Assembly: GCF_001548235.1 (NCBI RefSeq)
Contig: NZ_AP014938.1
Span: 1-64,000 of the forward strand
DNA: 64,000 bases
Source of the DNA: Rothia mucilaginosa
Lineage (GTDB): Bacteria > Actinomycetota > Actinomycetes > Actinomycetales > Micrococcaceae
Reading direction: 5' to 3'
Shown: piece after piece, positions 44,616-52,910 of the stretch
Layout of the letters: every line of letters begins with the position of its first letter
How positions within the stretch are numbered: position 1 is the stretch's first letter
The notes under the pieces: model-generated
Told to the model about the DNA's origin: nothing
The model's database searches: none
Seen by the model: the letters and a program-made list of their open reading frames with translations, nothing else
Position numbers and translations under genes: made by a program

Positions 44616-45776
44616 TTACTCGCTCGGGGTAGAGGTCGGCTCGGGAATCGAGGAGAACACCGAGCTCTGATCCTGCAGCAGACCGAAGTGGTTCAGCGGC
44701 CACGCCACCACGAACACGTTACCCTGCACGTCGTCCTTGGAGATGAACGCGGTACCGTCGCTAATGTGGTAGCGGGAGTCGGCGGAGTTGCTGCGGTGGT
44801 CACCCATCACGAAGTACTTGCCGGCGGGCACGGTCACCTTGAAGGGCACCTCCGAGGGCGGGTTGCCGGGGTACAGGTACGGTTCGGTAATCTCTACACC
44901 GTTGACCTTGATTTTGCCGTTGCCGTCGCTTTCGACCACGTCACCGGGGGTGCCGATAACGCGCTTGACCAGGAAGTTCGAGGAGGTATCCGGCAGAATA
45001 CCCGCGAAGGACAGGGCGTCCTTGAGCGGGCTGCTGGACTTCTGGGTGGAGGGAATCCAACCCTGAGAGTCCTTGAAGACGATGACGTCGCCGCGCTTGG
45101 GCTCGCTAAAGTAGGAGCCCGCCACGTTAATGAACACGCGGTCGTTCACCTGCAAGGTCTGCTCCATGGAGCCGGAGGGAATGTAGAAGCCGCGCAGCAG
45201 GAAGGTCTTGACCAGGAACGCGATGACCAGCGCGTAGAGGATGACGGTGCCGCCCTCACGTGCCTGCACCCAGAACCATTCGCCGAGGCGACCTTCTTCC
45301 TGTGCCTGGGAGTAGGTCAGCTCTGCCTGTTCGGCGCGCTTAGCCTTGCGGCGTTCCTTGGGGGTCATTTCGGAGAAGTCCTTGGTGGTTTCCACGTCTG
45401 CAGCGTTCTCCTTATCGGTGGTTTTTTCGCCCTCGGTATTCTTCACTGCGGCACTCTTCTTCGCATCCTTCGCGGCGGAAGAAGCTGCGGCGGCACTCTC
45501 AGATGCACCGGTGGAGGCGGTGCTCGCCTCGGCGCTAGCTACCACCTCGCGGGTGCTCTTGGTATCGTCTTCGGTCGCCTCCGTAGCGCCCGCGGATGCC
45601 GTCCAGGGGGTATCCTTCTCGGTCGCAGTCTTCTCAGCGTCCGACTTCTCTGCTGCCGACTTTTCGTCGGCGAGGCGCGCAAAGTATTCTTCCATTTCGC
45701 GGCGCTCACGGCGGCTTTGAGGCTGGTATCCCTCAGGGAAGGGGCTGGTGTTCGCAGTGTTCTTATCGTCTGCCAT
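44616..45776 (-). CDS. lepB: Signal peptidase I with long acidic N-terminus
   Basis: Cleaves Sec and Tat signal peptides at the outer face of the membrane. The catalytic Ser is in YIPSGSMEQTL and the general-base Lys in VKRVIGTPGDVV. GDVIVFKDSQGW and YFVMGDHRSNSADSR are the other family boxes. Of 386 residues, the first 175 are a Ser/Ala/Glu/Lys-rich low-complexity cytoplasmic extension before a single membrane helix (about 185-205). This extension is much longer than in most actinobacterial homologues and its role is unknown. ATG 45776 follows AAAGG. Confidence 0.95.
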   Translation of the reverse strand: MADDKNTANTSPFPEGYQPQSRRERREMEEYFARLADEKSAAEKSDAEKTATEKDTPWTASAGATEATEDDTKSTREVVASAEASTASTGASESAAAASSAAKDAKKSAAVKNTEGEKTTDKENAADVETTKDFSEMTPKERRKAKRAEQAELTYSQAQEEGRLGEWFWVQAREGGTVILYALVIAFLVKTFLLRGFYIPSGSMEQTLQVNDRVFINVAGSYFSEPKRGDVIVFKDSQGWIPSTQKSSSPLKDALSFAGILPDTSSNFLVKRVIGTPGDVVESDGNGKIKVNGVEITEPYLYPGNPPSEVPFKVTVPAGKYFVMGDHRSNSADSRYHISDGTAFISKDDVQGNVFVVAWPLNHFGLLQDQSSVFSSIPEPTSTPSE

Positions 45777-45901
45777 GCTGGAGTGAGCCTTTCGTTTGAG
45801 AGATACCTAGCTCGAGTGAAACGGTACCTAGCTATTGTATCGAGAGTGCTTGCGCTCTTGGGCTTTTATTTTCTGAGAGCGGCAAGGTTCTCAGAATATG
45901 C

Positions 45902-45944
45902 AAAAACCGCTCCGTGCCCGCGGAATGCGGTTGGGGAGCGGTTT
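45902..45944 (-). terminator. Terminator after rplS
   Basis: AAACCGCTCC (45904-45913) pairs with GGAGCGGTTT (45934-45943) with a loop containing a second small stem. On the minus strand it is followed by TTTTTGC. Confidence 0.75.
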
Positions 45945-45970
45945 GCAACAGAATTCTGTATCTATAAAGA

Positions 45971-46318
45971 TTAGAACTCGCGCTTCTCGCGGATACGAGC
46001 AGCCTTACCGTGGCGGTCGCGCATGTAGTACAGCTTTGCACGACGGACGTCACCGCGGGTCACAACCTCGATCTTCTCGATGGAGGGAGAGTGAACGGGG
46101 AAGGTACGCTCAACACCAACGCCGAAGGAAACCTTGCGGACGGTGAAGGTCTCGCGAACGCCTGCACCCTGGCGGCCAACGACGAAGCCCTTGAAGACCT
46201 GGATACGGTGGTTCTTACCTTCAACGATCTTAACGTGAACGTTCAGGGTGTCACCGGGGCCGAATGCGGGGATGTCGTCACGGAGGGACTTCTTGTCGAG
46301 GAAGTCAAGAGTCTGCAT
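45971..46318 (-). CDS. rplS: 50S ribosomal protein L19
   Basis: 115-residue ribosomal protein at the 30S-50S interface. The sequence [64 protein letters not shown] and the C-terminal [21 protein letters not shown] are diagnostic. ATG 46318 follows GGAG. A consensus promoter and a 165-base structured leader precede it; a terminator separates it from lepB. Confidence 0.98.
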   Translation of the reverse strand: MQTLDFLDKKSLRDDIPAFGPGDTLNVHVKIVEGKNHRIQVFKGFVVGRQGAGVRETFTVRKVSFGVGVERTFPVHSPSIEKIEVVTRGDVRRAKLYYMRDRHGKAARIREKREF

Positions 46319-46483
46319 AGTTGTAGATCTCCAGAGTCATCTGCCGCAGGTCAAATAGACTCAGATTGCTCTGCCCCACTGCGGGACAGAAAACCTCATG
46401 CTTCGGACAGGATTGGTGCCCGAAGGTTGACATCGTTGGTCGCTCTCCCCCCTGCGGCAGGGGCGTGCCCGATGTCAACACAA
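46319..46483 (-). promoter_or_regulatory. Structured 5' leader of rplS
   Basis: On the minus strand a 10-bp perfect stem GTTGACATCG / CGATGTCAAC (46470-46479 with 46426-46435) encloses a CCCCTGCCGCAGGGG hairpin. A second hairpin follows with CCTTCGGGCAC/GTCCGAAGC. This is suggestive of a ribosomal-protein autoregulatory leader; no T-rich terminator lies before the gene. Confidence 0.55.
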
Positions 46484-46489
46484 TGCTCC

Positions 46490-46518
46490 ATTATCCCAAT
46501 GCACCCGCGTTTATGCAA
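46490..46518 (-). promoter_or_regulatory. rplS promoter
   Basis: TTGCAT (46513-46518), spacer of 17, GATAAT (46490-46495) on the minus strand; predicted start near 46483. This is the best sigma-70 consensus match in the window. Confidence 0.8.
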
Positions 46519-46535
46519 GCATCCGGGGAGCACTT

Positions 46536-47111
46536 TTAGAAGGGGGGTTCGTCACTCTGCGCTCCCCCGTTCTGTGCTGGAGCGCCCTGCGCGGTCACGC
46601 CCGGCGCCTCCGCGTTCTGCTGAGGTGCGTGCGGCGGGGCATACTGCGGCGCGTACTGAGGCGCCTCCTGAGCAGACGCATACTGCGGCGTGTCCTGCTG
46701 CGTTGCGTTCTGCTGCGGCGCCCCCTGCATGGCACCCTCGTTGACCGTGCGCTTTTCCACGGTGCGGGCGAAGGTGCTCGTACCGTAGTTCAGGTCGTGA
46801 CCGATGCCCAGGGCATCCACTTCTACCGTGGTGCCCTGCGTGCCGTCTTCGCGGTTCCAGCGGCTAATGCGCTGGCGGCCGCTCACGACCAGCGGCTGCC
46901 CCTTCTCAATGGAGGTGGCGATGTTCTGCGCGAGGCGGCGGTAGGCTTTCACGGTGTACCAGTTGGTGGTGCCTTCCTTCCAGGTGCCGGTGGCGTCCTG
47001 CCAGCGCGGGGTGCTGGCGAGGCGAAAGTTCACGACGGGCACCCCGTTGGGCAGGGTGCTCAGTGCCGGGTCGGAGGCGGTGAATCCGCGGATCAGGATG
47101 GTGTCGCTCAT
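46536..47111 (-). CDS. ssb: Single-stranded DNA-binding protein
   Basis: 191 residues. The N-terminal OB fold (about 1-115) has ILIRGFTASDPALSTLPNG and the WYTVKAYRRLAQNIATSIEKGQPLVVSGR region. Then a Gln/Pro/Ala-rich disordered linker and the acidic tip SDEPPF, which binds repair partners. The fold is more divergent than the rpsF-linked replicative SSB, and it is monocistronic, so it may be the second, competence- or repair-linked SSB; this is inference from context near comM/dprA. The ATG has AAGGAG, and two DnaA-box words lie upstream. Confidence 0.92.
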   Translation of the reverse strand: MSDTILIRGFTASDPALSTLPNGVPVVNFRLASTPRWQDATGTWKEGTTNWYTVKAYRRLAQNIATSIEKGQPLVVSGRQRISRWNREDGTQGTTVEVDALGIGHDLNYGTSTFARTVEKRTVNEGAMQGAPQQNATQQDTPQYASAQEAPQYAPQYAPPHAPQQNAEAPGVTAQGAPAQNGGAQSDEPPF

Positions 47112-47508
47112 GGTTTCTCCTTAGAAACTAGTGGATGGGGTTCCTCCACCCTGCCAGGGCTGAGCCGACCCTGCATCCGCTGACCACTGCATCTGTGGAT
47201 AACCTTGCGTTTTGCGGTTTTGAGCGCCGCCTGTGGATAAAATTTTTGAACTTTTCGCCTCGTTTTTTCAAAATTTGCCCGCCGGCAACACACTCCCCGC
47301 AGAAATATGACGACTGCTCCCCCACCCTCATCACGCCCGCGCCCCAAAGCTACCTCCGCAAAACCCCACCCCATCCGGCATCGTGATAGGTATCTCAGCG
47401 TCGAGGCGGCTATTTTTGCCCTCAAGTTCACTATTTCAGCCCCGCGCACTCTATCCTTGATGATGCGGTGCACTCAGCCGCATCCCGTCTACCCGCCTTG
47501 GAGAATCC
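47112..47508. other. Divergent promoter region of ssb and the HNH nuclease gene
   Basis: Carries two DnaA-box words in the same orientation (47194-47202 and 47232-47240), and AT-rich tracts around 47235-47275. No gene is supported. Confidence 0.5.
47194..47240 (-). promoter_or_regulatory. Two DnaA-box words upstream of ssb
   Basis: TGTGGATAA at 47194-47202 and 47232-47240 (TTATCCACA on the ssb strand), 38 bases apart, 83-130 bases before the ssb start. Both are perfect matches to the DnaA 9-mer. Confidence 0.5.
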
Positions 47509-48411
47509 GTGAGCAAAAAGCCTGCGAACAACAACCTGCCTTCTTTGCAGGAACTTCAGCAGCTGCAACGCAACCTGCCCAAGCTGCCCGATTCGATGGA
47601 CCCGCAGAAGAAGCGCCTCATTTACGGCCTGCTCGCCGTGCTTGCCGTCATTGTGCTGATTATTGGCCTGGTCTACGTGAGCAAGAACGGCGTGGACGGC
47701 CTGCTCGGCTCCGATAAGAGCACCTCCGCCACCGATGACGAAGAGACCAACGTTCAGACGGAAACCCTCGCCGAGGTCAAGAACCCGTACAAAGCGGTTG
47801 ATCCCGCGACCGCGCTCGCACCGGATCTGGCGACCGCGAAGAGCGAGCTGGCGTCCCTGCAGGTGAAGGAACGCGCCTCGAAGAATGGCTACTCTCGTGA
47901 TCAGTTCGGCCCCGCCTGGGATGACGTTGACGGCAACAAGTGCAACACTCGCGACGACATTCTGCGCCGCGACCTGACCAATGTTCGTTTCAAGGTCAGG
48001 ACCCACGCATGCACCGTAATCAGCGGCACCCTGAATGACCCGTACACCGGCAAGACCATCGAGTTCAAGCGCGGCAAGAAGACCTCCTCGGCAGTGCAGA
48101 TTGACCACGTGGTGGCCCTTTCGAACGCATGGCAGACCGGCGCGCAGGATCTGACCGCAGAGCAGCGCCGCCAGCTGGCGAACGACCCGGAGAACCTGCT
48201 GGCTGCAGATGGCCCGGCAAACCAGCAGAAGTCCGATGCGGACGCCGCCGACTGGCTGCCGAGCAACACCGCCTACCGCTGCACCTACGTGGCACGCCAG
48301 GTGCACGTGAAGGCGAAGTACAAGCTGTGGGTGACCTCGGACGAGAAGAAGGTTATGGAGCGCGTCCTCAACTCCTGCAAGGACACCAACCCGACGAAGA
48401 ATAAGAAGTAG
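47509..48411 (+). CDS. Membrane-anchored HNH nuclease (GmrSD C-terminal/DUF1524-like)
   Basis: 300 residues: a short cytoplasmic N-terminus, one membrane helix (about 42-62), a Thr/Asp-rich linker, then an extracellular DUF1524-type HNH nuclease. Typical family segments are YSRDQFGPAWDDVDGNKCNTRDDIL, GTLNDPYTG, the IDHVVALSNAW His-containing metal finger, NDPENLLAADGPANQQKSD and AADWLPSN. Two Cys pairs could form disulfides. Related actinobacterial proteins are secreted DNases. Because it is stranded outside the cell, roles in nucleic-acid scavenging or in cutting DNA for uptake are plausible. GTG 47509 follows TTGGAG. Confidence 0.88.
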   Translation: MSKKPANNNLPSLQELQQLQRNLPKLPDSMDPQKKRLIYGLLAVLAVIVLIIGLVYVSKNGVDGLLGSDKSTSATDDEETNVQTETLAEVKNPYKAVDPATALAPDLATAKSELASLQVKERASKNGYSRDQFGPAWDDVDGNKCNTRDDILRRDLTNVRFKVRTHACTVISGTLNDPYTGKTIEFKRGKKTSSAVQIDHVVALSNAWQTGAQDLTAEQRRQLANDPENLLAADGPANQQKSDADAADWLPSNTAYRCTYVARQVHVKAKYKLWVTSDEKKVMERVLNSCKDTNPTKNKK

Positions 48412-48451
48412 CCTCCCGGCACCTCGCGGCGCACCAACGTAAAAGCATAAA

Positions 48452-48497
48452 GAAAACCGCCCCGCACCCTGAGTTTAGGGTGCGGGGCGGTTTTTCT
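48452..48497 (+). terminator. Terminator after the HNH nuclease gene
   Basis: AAAACCGCCCCGCACCCT pairs with AGGGTGCGGGGCGGTTTT around GAGTTT and ends in TTTTT. Confidence 0.92.
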
Positions 48498-48500
48498 ATG

Positions 48501-48576
48501 TGGCGCCCCAGGAGGGAATCGAACCCCCGACCAAGAGATTAGAAGGCTCCTGCTCTATCCTCTGAGCTACTGAGGC
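48501..48576 (-). tRNA. tRNA-Arg (anticodon TCT)
   Basis: Cloverleaf on the minus strand: acceptor GCCTCAG/CTGGGGC, D-arm with AGCTCAGAGGATAGAGC, anticodon loop CTTCTAA with TCT, T-arm GGGGGTTCGATTCCCTC, discriminator G and encoded CCA. It reads AGA codons, rare in this genome. Confidence 0.96.
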
Positions 48577-48736
48577 CTTCCTCTAGGGTACATGAGAATT
48601 TATGCTTCTCATGCACAGCACGTGCCACGCCGGGGCTACTCCGCTGGGCGGTGCATCCGGTGAGCACGGCATCCGACGAGCGCGCCGGGGGTTTACACCG
48701 GGATTTCGCCCCGGGAGTTTACACTGGGTGTTCGCG

Positions 48737-50410
48737 CTAGGAGCCTACCTTGGTGGCTTCCCGTTCTGCCTTCTTCACCTCGCGGCGGCGTGCACGGCGG
48801 CTTGATGCGCCGGGGAACAGCTGCCACCACAGGCGGATGGTGGTGCGGCGAATCTGCGTGGGGTGCAGGCTCACGTACACCAGGCGGCGGGTTGCCGGGT
48901 CGAGGGCGACCAGGTAGATGATGTAGCCCAGGCAGATGACCGTCGCAATGAGTCGGCCCATGTCCTGGTTGAAATCGCGCAGGTAGGGCGACACGTTCAG
49001 CTGGTCGCTCACGCCGTACGCAATGAAGAACAGCGTGGTGATGAAGTACCACATGAGCTGGAAGTGCGAGCGCAGGCCGGTTGCGGCGAGCATCGGGATG
49101 GCCCAGAGCAGGTACCAGGGCTGAATCATGGGGCTGCACAGGAGCATGAACAGGATCGCGAGGCCGGCGTGGCGCACGATGTTGCGGTCGCGTCCGACGA
49201 ATGCCATTGCCATGGCGCCAAGCATGCCGATGCCCTTGCCGACGGTCTCGATGAGCTTGCGGATCACGTCGAAGGCGTCGCCCTGAACGAACAGGGAGGC
49301 GGCGCCGATGACCAGGCCGAAGGGGGTGTACCAGATGTACTGGCCGCCGGTGGTGGACAGTGCCTTGATCCAGCCGAATTCCAGTCCGGTTGCCCAGCCC
49401 ATGAGCGCCATTTCGGCGAGCAGCAGCACGCCGGCGAGCGCCCAGAAGATGAACTTGCGCGGCCAGGAGGCATTCTTACCCGCCCAGAGCAGACCCACGA
49501 AGGGCAGCACCACGAGGGCGAGCGGCTTGACGGCAACACCGAGGGCTACGAAGGTCACGCCGAGCGGACCGCCCCACCAGGTGTCGCGGTAGCGCTTGGC
49601 GTAGTAGAGGCCGCCGAGCATGAACATGGTCATGAGCGAGTCGTTGTGGCCACTGGCGATGAACGATGCGATGAACAGCGGGTTCGGGCCGATCTGCCAG
49701 AGGGCGCGGACCTGGTTGAAGCCGTGCGCCTGGGCGAGTTTTGCCACGTAGAAGAGGATGCCGATGACCGCGAGCACGGAGAGCAGGCGGAAGTAGAAGA
49801 GGGAGAGGTCGATGTTCTCCCCCGCCAGGCGCACAATCCACTCTTCGAGCTTGAGGGAGACCGGTCCGTACGGGGGCGGGGATTCCGCCCACATGGGGTC
49901 CGCACCGTTCTGCATGAAGTTCGAGATTTCGGAGACACCGTGCTTGTACGGGTTGAGGCCGTGCGCCATGACCATGCCCTGGCCGTAGTAGGAGAACATG
50001 TCGCGGCTGTAGATGGTGAAGGCGAAGACCTGCGGCAGGGACCAGCTGGTGATGACGGCAATCATCCAACGCATGGTGTTGGGCTCGTCCCAGTCGCCCA
50101 TTTTCTGGTAGATGCGCAGCCATTCGCGGCACATGATCATGGCGCCGAGGGCGAGCATGATGATGCCAGTGATGACCCATGCGGCTTCAAATCGGATGGC
50201 GCGGATAGTGTCGTAGCGCCAGAAGCTGGAGCTGTCGGCGAGCCAGCCGACGGCGTAGGAACCGAGGGTGACCATGATGGAGCCGATGGTGCCGATAATC
50301 AGCGTGCGCAGACGGTGATTATTGACGTAGTCCAGGAGTTTGGGTGAGAGAGGTGCGTCGTGTGCGCCGGGTGTGGTGAGCCGGTGTGCTAGCTCCTTTG
50401 GTGCGCGCAT
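48737..50410 (-). CDS. Polyprenol-phosphomannose-dependent alpha-1,6-mannosyltransferase (MptA/MptB type)
   Basis: About 557 residues and twelve to thirteen membrane helices. GT-C enzyme that extends the alpha-1,6-mannan backbone of lipomannan-type glycolipids at the outer membrane face. Diagnostic are FTIYSRDMFSYYGQGMVMAHGLNPY (DxD-like first loop), PPPYGPVSLKLEEWIV, ASGHNDSLMTMFMLGG, and PMIQPWYLLWAIPML. The N-terminal 35 residues and the Arg/Lys-rich tail are cytoplasmic. I chose 50410, which follows AAAGGGAG. Micrococcaceae carry lipomannan instead of mycobacterial LAM. It likely works with the 21.6-kb mannosyltransferase. Confidence 0.88.
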   Translation of the reverse strand: MRAPKELAHRLTTPGAHDAPLSPKLLDYVNNHRLRTLIIGTIGSIMVTLGSYAVGWLADSSSFWRYDTIRAIRFEAAWVITGIIMLALGAMIMCREWLRIYQKMGDWDEPNTMRWMIAVITSWSLPQVFAFTIYSRDMFSYYGQGMVMAHGLNPYKHGVSEISNFMQNGADPMWAESPPPYGPVSLKLEEWIVRLAGENIDLSLFYFRLLSVLAVIGILFYVAKLAQAHGFNQVRALWQIGPNPLFIASFIASGHNDSLMTMFMLGGLYYAKRYRDTWWGGPLGVTFVALGVAVKPLALVVLPFVGLLWAGKNASWPRKFIFWALAGVLLLAEMALMGWATGLEFGWIKALSTTGGQYIWYTPFGLVIGAASLFVQGDAFDVIRKLIETVGKGIGMLGAMAMAFVGRDRNIVRHAGLAILFMLLCSPMIQPWYLLWAIPMLAATGLRSHFQLMWYFITTLFFIAYGVSDQLNVSPYLRDFNQDMGRLIATVICLGYIIYLVALDPATRRLVYVSLHPTQIRRTTIRLWWQLFPGASSRRARRREVKKAEREATKVGS

Positions 50411-50661
50411 AACTCCCTTTCTGTCTGCATCGTCGTTCTGGTTTTTATCATACCGGAGCCCTTGGATGCACTGGCGAGAATCACTGCCGCGAAGACGCTT
50501 GTGGACACACCGCAGGGCACACCGGATAGCACACCGGGTAGCACGCAGAGTGGCGCTATTCTCCCCCGCTGCCGCTGTTTGTGCATCCACCTGTGTCCTT
50601 CTTGCACCATCTTGTACCCCTTTTGTGACGTGCTGCCCGCCGGGCCGGCGGCGTTTGGGGG

Positions 50662-50667
50662 TAGAGT
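50662..50667 (+). promoter_or_regulatory. -10 box for leaderless orn
   Basis: TAGAGT ends 6 bases before the GTG start at 50674, placing the transcription start on the start codon. GGGAGG lies between and is too close to serve as a Shine-Dalgarno site. Confidence 0.45.
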
Positions 50668-50673
50668 GGGAGG

Positions 50674-51336
50674 GTGAGTATTTCTAGTGAACGTATTGTA
50701 TGGATTGACTGCGAGATGACCGGCCTGGACGTGGAGAATGACGCTCTCGTCGAGGTGGGCGTTCTGGTCACGGATGCCGATTTGAACATTCTGGGTTCTG
50801 GCGTTGAGTTCGTCATTAAGCCCGGTGATGAGTCTCCTGCCGGTGCGCTGGAGAACATGAATGACTTTGTGCGTTCGATGCATGAGGCGTCGGGTCTGCT
50901 GCCCGATATTGAGCACGGTGTGTCGATGGATTACGCGCAGGAGCAGGTGCTTCGCTACATCAAGAAGTGTGTTCCGGTGGCGGGCAAGGCGCAGCTGGGC
51001 GGCAACTCGGTGGGCATGGATAAGCGCTTCTTGGAGCGCTACATGCCCGAGGTCATGGCGCACCTTCACTACCGTGTGATTGATGTGTCGACCATTAAGG
51101 AGCTGGCGGCGCGCTGGTACCCGGCGGCTCGTCACAGCGCCCCGGCGAAGACCGGTAACCACCGCGCACTGGGTGATATCAAGGACTCGATTGATGAGTT
51201 GAAGTATTACCGCCGCGCTATTTTTGTGCCGCAGGGCCCTGATGCGATTGCTTCGGCGCAGATTGCGCGCGAGGTGGAGGCTGAGCGTGCCGCCCGCGAG
51301 GCGGCTGAGCGCGAGGCTGAGGCATCCGAGGCGTAA
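50674..51336 (+). CDS. orn: Oligoribonuclease
   Basis: DEDDh 3'-5' exonuclease that degrades two- to five-nucleotide RNAs, the last step of RNA turnover. It has IVWIDCEMTGLDVENDALVEV, the GNSVGMDKRFLERYMPE block, YRVIDVSTIKELAARWYP and NHRALGDIKDSIDELKYYR. Of 220 residues, the last 30 are an Ala/Glu-rich extension beyond the normal end. The GTG at 50674 begins right at the conserved domain. Confidence 0.96.
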   Translation: MSISSERIVWIDCEMTGLDVENDALVEVGVLVTDADLNILGSGVEFVIKPGDESPAGALENMNDFVRSMHEASGLLPDIEHGVSMDYAQEQVLRYIKKCVPVAGKAQLGGNSVGMDKRFLERYMPEVMAHLHYRVIDVSTIKELAARWYPAARHSAPAKTGNHRALGDIKDSIDELKYYRRAIFVPQGPDAIASAQIAREVEAERAAREAAEREAEASEA

Positions 51337-51441
51337 GCACGGCATGTAACGAGCATCACGGCTTTTCGACTTGGCAGGTTTCTGAATCTCCTGTACAGTA
51401 GTATCCGTTGCATATCGCAAGGGAAACCAAGCGAAGCACAT

Positions 51442-51515
51442 GGTGGTCGTAGCTCAGTTGGCAGAGCGCCTGGTTGTGGTCCAGGAGGTCGCGGGTTCAA
51501 CCCCCGTCGATCACC
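51442..51515 (+). tRNA. tRNA-His (anticodon GTG)
   Basis: Acceptor GTGGTCG pairs with CGATCAC, with the extra G(-1) at 51442 opposite discriminator C that is specific to tRNA-His. Anticodon loop TTGTGGT with GTG, T-arm GCGGGTTCAACCCCCGT. CCA is not encoded. Confidence 0.96.
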
Positions 51516-51521
51516 CCGATG

Positions 51522-51562
51522 GAAAGGGTCGTTATGGTTATCCGTAACGACCCTTTCGCTTT
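51522..51562 (+). terminator. Terminator after tRNA-His
   Basis: GAAAGGGTCGTTA pairs with TAACGACCCTTTC around TGGTTATCCG, followed by GCTTT. Confidence 0.85.
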
Positions 51563-51731
51563 ACCCCCTGTTCGGTTTGCCTGTACACGGTTCACCCGCA
51601 CACGGCGTACCGAATTAGAGCCCTACACCCGCACTTTAAACCAGCGAGCGGGAACAGGGTGCGCCCCGCGCATCTTCACACGGCAAGCACACCCGGCAAG
51701 TTCCCGTTCAACACAAGCAAAGGATAATTCC

Positions 51732-52304
51732 GTGGCTATTCGCCCCATCGTTATTCACGGCAACCCCGTTCTGCACCGCCCCGCGGCACCCGTCACCGAG
51801 TTTAATGATGAGCTCAAGGAGCTCGTGGCTGACATGTACGAAACCATGGACGCATCCAACGGTGTGGGCCTGGCGGCACCGCAGATCGGTGTGGGCCTGC
51901 GCATCTTCACCTACAAGATGGAGAATGAGGACGGCGTTCCCCCGCGCGGCTGCATCATCAACCCGGTACTGACCCTGGGCAAGATTTCTACCGCCGACCC
52001 GGACCCGTACGAGGAGGAAGAGGGCTGCCTGTCCTTCCCCGGTTACGGCTTCCCCCTCAAGCGCGCCGAGTGGGTGACTGTGAACGGTCTTGACGAGCAC
52101 GGCAACCCCGTCCAGTTTGAGGCGACCGGCTGGTTCGCACGCTGCATGCAGCACGAAACCGACCACCTGGACGGCAAGCTGTACGTGAACCGTCTGAACA
52201 AGAAGTGGACCGGCAAGATGAAGAAGGTCGTGAAGAAGGAAGGCTGGACCGTCGACGGTAACTCGTGGATGCCCGGCGTGGATCCGGATCCGTTCGGCCA
52301 CTAA
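51732..52304 (+). CDS. def: Peptide deformylase
   Basis: Removes the N-formyl group from new proteins. The 190-residue metalloenzyme has motif 1 GVGLAAPQIGVG, motif 2 EGCLSFPG with the Cys ligand, and motif 3 QHETDHLDGKLYV with the two His ligands and catalytic Glu. The start is GTG 51732 with AAAGGAT; the open frame upstream runs through the tRNA terminator and is not real. A Lys-rich tail ends DPDPFGH. Confidence 0.97.
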   Translation: MAIRPIVIHGNPVLHRPAAPVTEFNDELKELVADMYETMDASNGVGLAAPQIGVGLRIFTYKMENEDGVPPRGCIINPVLTLGKISTADPDPYEEEEGCLSFPGYGFPLKRAEWVTVNGLDEHGNPVQFEATGWFARCMQHETDHLDGKLYVNRLNKKWTGKMKKVVKKEGWTVDGNSWMPGVDPDPFGH

Positions 52305-52348
52305 TCACGAGCTCTTCTGAAGGTCAGAGACCTTTCGAGAAGTTTAAA

Positions 52349-52396
52349 ACGAAGACCGCGAATGCACTCTAAAAGCGCATTCGCGGTCTTCGTTTT
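52349..52396. terminator. Terminator between def and rnpB
   Basis: CGAAGACCGCGAATGC pairs with GCATTCGCGGTCTTCG with loop ACTCTAAAAGC, then TTTTCC. It probably also ends rnpB transcription from the right. Confidence 0.88.
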
Positions 52397-52436
52397 CCGT
52401 CGGCCGATGATATTTTCCATCAGTCAACGGTAGCGT

Positions 52437-52847
52437 GAAACGGGTCATCCTATGAGCCGGGTTCTGTCTAAAACGCCGCCCGAAGGGGCGTTTTGAGGCA
52501 ATCATCTATCTAGAACGTACGTTGCCGCACGTCTCAAGCAGCCTACCCGAATACGCACCCCACCTCCGTGAAGGAAGCTGACGGGGATCGGGCGCACTAC
52601 CCTACCATGGCGTATTCTGTTTGACCTTGCTCCGAATGGGGTTTACCTAGCCGGGCACGTCACCGCGCCCGCTGGTGGTCTCTTACACCACCCTTTCACC
52701 CTTACCGCGGCGAACCGCGGCGGTTTACTTTCTGTGGCACTGGCCTGCGGGTTACCCCGAGTGGATGTTATCCACCATCCTGTGCTGTGGAGCCCGGACT
52801 TTCCTCGAAGCACGTGTGCCTCGCGATTGCCCGGACGGCCCGTTTCA
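52437..52847 (-). ncRNA. rnpB: RNase P RNA, bacterial class A
   Basis: Catalytic RNA that matures tRNA 5' ends. On the minus strand the GAGGAAAGTCCGGGCTCC of P4/J3/4 comes early and ACAGAACCCGGCTCATAGG late; these two universally conserved segments pair to form P4. Outer P1 arms GAAACGGG and CCCGTTTC fix the ends. Inner blocks AACCCGCAGGCCAGTGCCAC and GAAAGTAAACCGCC are as expected. Length about 410 bases. Divergent from yaaA. Confidence 0.97.
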
Positions 52848-52855
52848 CCTCACCC

Positions 52856-52861
52856 ATTATA
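52856..52861 (-). promoter_or_regulatory. -10 box of rnpB
   Basis: Consensus TATAAT on the minus strand, 8 bases before the predicted 5' end of RNase P RNA. The -35 region is not clear, but TGCG just upstream hints at an extended -10. Confidence 0.75.
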
Positions 52862-52910
52862 CGCACACCCCCGGCGGTGGCTATTTCCGCAGGTTCTCTC
52901 ACAACTACAC

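Noticed and set aside
43121..47240. Replication origin
   Set aside because: DnaA-box words are present but scattered, with no dnaA, dnaN, rpmH or AT-rich unwinding element nearby.
47509..48411. Part of a GmrSD-type restriction system
   Set aside because: Only the DUF1524-like HNH domain is present, behind a membrane helix; the DUF262 nucleotide-binding domain is missing.
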